The position numbers and the translations under genes are program-made. A stretch of DNA of 7,459 nucleotides, taken from the NCBI GenBank assembly GCA_946566415.1, contig CAMNWW010000104.1, forward strand, positions 1 to 7,459, read 5' to 3'. Positions 5,133-7,459 of this stretch are shown piece after piece. Below the pieces are notes generated by a model. The model ran no database searches and was not told the DNA's origin. It was given only the letters and a program-made list of their open reading frames with translations. This stretch comes from an uncultured Lachnospiraceae bacterium (GTDB lineage Bacteria > Bacillota > Clostridia > Lachnospirales > Lachnospiraceae). Position 1 is the stretch's first letter, and every line of letters begins with the position of its first letter.

Positions 5133-6524
5133 TTACCACTCAAATTTTTTCTCAAAATAAGCTTTCAGATCTTCTATCTTGACACGTTCCTGCTCCATTG
5201 AGTCGCGGTCGCGAACTGTTACCGCATGGTCTTCCTCAGAGTCAAAATCATACGTCACGCAGAACGGAGTACCGATCTCATCCTGGCGGCGGTATCTCTT
5301 GCCGATATTGCCTCTGTCGTCAAATTCACAGTTATAATACTTGCTCAATTCTGTATAAATCTTCTCCGCGCCTTCGTTCAGCTTCTTCGACAGAGGAAGC
5401 ACGCCGATCTTAACCGGAGCGAGCGCCGGATGGAAATGGAGAACAGTTCGCATGTCGCCGCCCTCCAGCTCTTCTTCGTCATAAGCGCTGCAAAGGAATG
5501 CAAGAACCATACGGTCCGCGCCGAGCGACGGCTCAATAACGTACGGAACATACTTTTCTTTCAACTCGTCGTCAAAATAGCTCATATCCTGTCCCGATAC
5601 GTTCTGATGCTGCGTCAAATCATAATCTGTCCTGTCCGCAATGCCCCACAGCTCTCCCCAGCCGAACGGGAAGAGAAATTCCACGTCGGTCGTTGCTTTA
5701 CTATAGAAAGAAAGTTCTTCCTTGTCATGATCTCTATAACGGATCTCCTCTTCCTTCATTCCCAGGCTGTACAGCCAATTCAGGCAATAGCTCTTCCAGT
5801 AGTCGAACCACTCCAGATCTGTATCCGGCTTACAGAAGAACTCCAGCTCCATCTGCTCAAATTCGCGCGTACGGAACGTAAAATTACCAGGCGTGATCTC
5901 GTTACGGAAGGATTTACCCACCTGGCAGATACCAAACGGAACTTTTTTACGTGACGTTCTCTGTACATTTTTAAAATTAACAAAAATGCCCTGTGCTGTC
6001 TCCGGACGCAGATACACAATATTTTTCGCATCCTCCGTCACGCCCTGGAACGTCTTGAACATCAGGTTGAACTCACGGATATCGGTAAAATTATGCTTTC
6101 CGCAGGTCGGGCACGGTATCTCGTGTTCTCTGACAAACTCTTCCATCTGTGCATGCGACCACCCGTCAATGCTCTCCGGAAGGTCGATTCCATTTTCCTT
6201 TGCAAAATCTTCGATCAATTTATCTGCTCGGAAACGTTCATGGCATTCTTTACAATCCATGAGCGGATCGCTGAATCCTCCCAAATGTCCGGACGCCACC
6301 CAGGTCTGCGGATTCATTAAAATCGCACAGTCCACTCCTACATTGTAAGGATTCTCCTGGACAAACTTCTGCCACCATGCTTTTTTTACATTATTTTTAA
6401 GCTCCACTCCAAGATTACCGTAGTCCCATGTATTGGCAAGGCCTCCGTAAATTTCAGACCCGGGATATACAAAACCTCTGTTTTTTGCCAACACTACAAT
6501 TTTGTCCATAGTCTTCTCTGCCAT
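5133..6524 (-). CDS. glyS: Glycyl-tRNA synthetase, single-chain (dimeric class II) type
   Basis: Charges tRNA-Gly with glycine in the cytoplasm. This is the homodimeric class II form (also called glyQS), not the separate alpha and beta chains, at 463 residues, normal for the family. The N-terminus has GFVYPGSEIYGGLANTWDYG (17-36), typical of bacterial and eukaryotic-like GlyRS. Class II motif 2 lies at about 205-228 (FRNEITPG...FEQMELE), the glycine-site region GELWGIADRTDYDL at 290-303, and motif 3 EPSLGADRM at 331-339. An insertion holds two Cys pairs, Cys91/Cys94 and Cys138/Cys141, likely a zinc-ribbon-like element. The C-terminal anticodon-binding domain runs from about 370 to 463. The ATG at 6524 has GGGAGG 9 nt upstream. 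It has its own promoter and terminator, so it is probably monocistronic, with possible read-through from recO. Confidence 0.98.
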   Translation of the reverse strand: MAEKTMDKIVVLAKNRGFVYPGSEIYGGLANTWDYGNLGVELKNNVKKAWWQKFVQENPYNVGVDCAILMNPQTWVASGHLGGFSDPLMDCKECHERFRADKLIEDFAKENGIDLPESIDGWSHAQMEEFVREHEIPCPTCGKHNFTDIREFNLMFKTFQGVTEDAKNIVYLRPETAQGIFVNFKNVQRTSRKKVPFGICQVGKSFRNEITPGNFTFRTREFEQMELEFFCKPDTDLEWFDYWKSYCLNWLYSLGMKEEEIRYRDHDKEELSFYSKATTDVEFLFPFGWGELWGIADRTDYDLTQHQNVSGQDMSYFDDELKEKYVPYVIEPSLGADRMVLAFLCSAYDEEELEGGDMRTVLHFHPALAPVKIGVLPLSKKLNEGAEKIYTELSKYYNCEFDDRGNIGKRYRRQDEIGTPFCVTYDFDSEEDHAVTVRDRDSMEQERVKIEDLKAYFEKKFEW

Positions 6525-6557
6525 AATACCAATCCTCCCATTCTTTTTCTTGATCTT

Positions 6558-6595
6558 TTGGCGAACGCACCCCTTCTATAAAATACGCCCGCCAA
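6558..6595 (-). promoter_or_regulatory. Stable hairpin in the glyS leader
   Basis: On the minus strand TTGGCGGGCGTA (6584-6595) pairs along its whole length with TGCGTTCGCCAA (6558-6569): nine Watson-Crick and three G·U pairs around a 14-nt loop that could add U·G pairs. It begins about 10 nt after the predicted transcription start and ends about 33 nt before the ATG. No U-tract follows, so it is not a terminator, and there is no T-box sequence (UGGNACC). The structure is directly visible; any control role is inference. Confidence 0.6.
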
Positions 6596-6610
6596 GCTCT
6601 TGATTCACCT

Positions 6611-6639
6611 ATTATACAGACTGCTTCCAGATTTTGCAA
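6611..6639 (-). promoter_or_regulatory. Strong sigma-A-type promoter of glyS
   Basis: TTGCAA (6634-6639), a 17-nt spacer, then a perfect TATAAT (6611-6616) on the minus strand. The -35 box matches consensus at 5 of 6 positions. Transcription would start near 6604, leaving a leader of about 80 nt. The promoter lies in the 163-nt recO-glyS gap, and no terminator is visible between recO and it. Confidence 0.85.
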
Positions 6640-6687
6640 GCATCTATTTACTTTTCAGCCCTTCTCTCGCCTTATTCTTCGCTTTTC

Positions 6688-7449
6688 TCACTTTCTTTCC
6701 CCTGGGTTTCCCATCTCTTCGAGTATCTCAAGCGACCGGAAATGTTTCTCCACATATACATCCATATACCGTTCCATCACTTTCCCCAATTCCTCCAACA
6801 CTTTTGGGCTTACTGTAAATGTATATAGTTTTTCAATGGTTGACGACACAATATACTGCATGGCATATAAAGTAGAGGTGTCAAGCCGCATTTGGTCGGC
6901 CGCGTCCCATCCGCACCGCTTGCAGACAAGCCCCCCTTTTTTCACGCTGAACAGGCATGGGCTTTCCCGGTCTCCGCAGACGATGCATTGGAAGACTTGC
7001 GGCCCTTCCCCTTCCACGCTTATAGCTTTAAGCTCAAATATGTACCGTACCAGAGGAAGCGGTATCGTCCGCTTTATGAGCGCCCTCATAGTCTGGTACA
7101 GGAGGCGGAGCATTTCCCGCTCATCGCATCCCTCTTTTGTATAGTAATCTGCAAATTCCAGGAAATAAAAAGCGTAGCATGCCGCCTCCATGTCCGTCCT
7201 TAGTTCCGAAAAATAGCTGGTGATCTCCACCGACTGGATTGTATAGGATGTACGTCCTTCGTACACTGTAAATGTACCGAAAGAACAGGGAAGAGTCACG
7301 CCTGCAAGGGAACTGGTCGGTTTCCTTGCCCCTTTTGCAAATGCCGGGATTTTGCCCCTCTCTTTCGTAAGTATCACAACCCGTTTATCATATTCTCCAA
7401 TCGGCAGTGATGAAAGCACCATCCCTGTCAACGTTACTACCTGGCTCAC
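6688..7449 (-). CDS. recO: DNA repair protein RecO (start uncertain at window edge)
   Basis: A recombination mediator that works with RecR (and RecF) to load RecA onto SSB-coated single-stranded DNA. As given it is 253 residues, normal for the family. The N-terminal OB fold covers about 1-80, with the typical GMVLSSLPIGEYDKRVVILT (9-28) and GKIPAFAKGARKP (32-44). A helical domain follows, containing a four-cysteine zinc site: Cys155/Cys158 and Cys176/Cys179 (CIVCG...CKRCG). The late HFRSLEIL (236-243) is also characteristic. The start used is GTG at 7449. The frame stays open through the last codons of the window (Lys-Arg-Gln) with no clear ribosome binding site visible, so the true start could lie a few codons further right. 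The recO-glyS order fits the conserved era-recO-gly neighbourhood of Firmicutes. Confidence 0.93.
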   Translation of the reverse strand: MSQVVTLTGMVLSSLPIGEYDKRVVILTKERGKIPAFAKGARKPTSSLAGVTLPCSFGTFTVYEGRTSYTIQSVEITSYFSELRTDMEAACYAFYFLEFADYYTKEGCDEREMLRLLYQTMRALIKRTIPLPLVRYIFELKAISVEGEGPQVFQCIVCGDRESPCLFSVKKGGLVCKRCGWDAADQMRLDTSTLYAMQYIVSSTIEKLYTFTVSPKVLEELGKVMERYMDVYVEKHFRSLEILEEMGNPGERK

Positions 7450-7459
7450 TTGTCTTTTC

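Noticed and set aside
5226..5954. A 242-codon open frame on the plus strand within glyS
   Set aside because: It is antisense to a clearly conserved gene, has no recognisable domain or good ribosome binding site, and is rich in residues expected from mirrored codon bias.
1..7459. Mobile elements, CRISPR arrays, tRNA or rRNA genes
   Set aside because: No transposase, integrase, long terminal repeats, regularly spaced repeats or RNA-gene signatures were seen on either strand.

Overview
The window looks like a chromosomal segment of a Gram-positive anaerobe of the class Clostridia, most likely a Lachnospiraceae-type gut bacterium. This rests on the protein sequences (single-chain glycyl-tRNA synthetase, RecO, FolE/FolP/FolC), strong AGGAGG-type ribosome binding sites, moderate G+C content and the recO-glyS order, which matches the era-recO-gly neighbourhood of Firmicutes. 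The assignment is inferred from family knowledge and was not computed. All seven genes lie on the minus strand, so transcription runs from the right end (7459) to the left end (1).

From right to left, the layout is as follows. (1) recO (7449-6688) encodes a recombination mediator whose frame stays open to the window edge. (2) glyS (6524-5133) has its own strong promoter (TTGCAA-17-TATAAT) and a stable leader hairpin, and it ends in a clear intrinsic terminator at 5071-5123. (3) A folate cluster folC-folE-folP (4976-2304) starts behind a probable extended -10 promoter near 5029. The genes overlap by 7 nt or sit 13 nt apart, so they are probably one translationally coupled operon. (4) A TetR-family regulator (2294-1680) starts 9 nt after folP, with its Shine-Dalgarno overlapping the folP stop codon, so it is probably the last member of the folate transcript. 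(5) A 132-nt gap (1548-1679) holds a near-consensus promoter with a 19-bp palindrome over its -10 box, two more inverted repeats and a tandem 11-bp repeat. (6) Two ABC-transporter permeases of the DppB/OppB and DppC/OppC type follow (1547-621 and 605-1), the second cut by the window edge.

FolE commits GTP to pterin synthesis, FolP joins the pterin to p-aminobenzoate, and FolC adds glutamate. The usual partners FolB and FolK are not in the window. The permeases form the membrane channel of a peptide- or nickel-type importer. Its ATPases and binding protein must lie further left or elsewhere.

Most of the window is ordinary housekeeping DNA and I see no novel defence, mobile or CRISPR-like system. 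The part most worth a second look is the tetR/transporter control region and the regulator's attachment to the end of the folate operon. There is no gene-free stretch longer than 300 nt.
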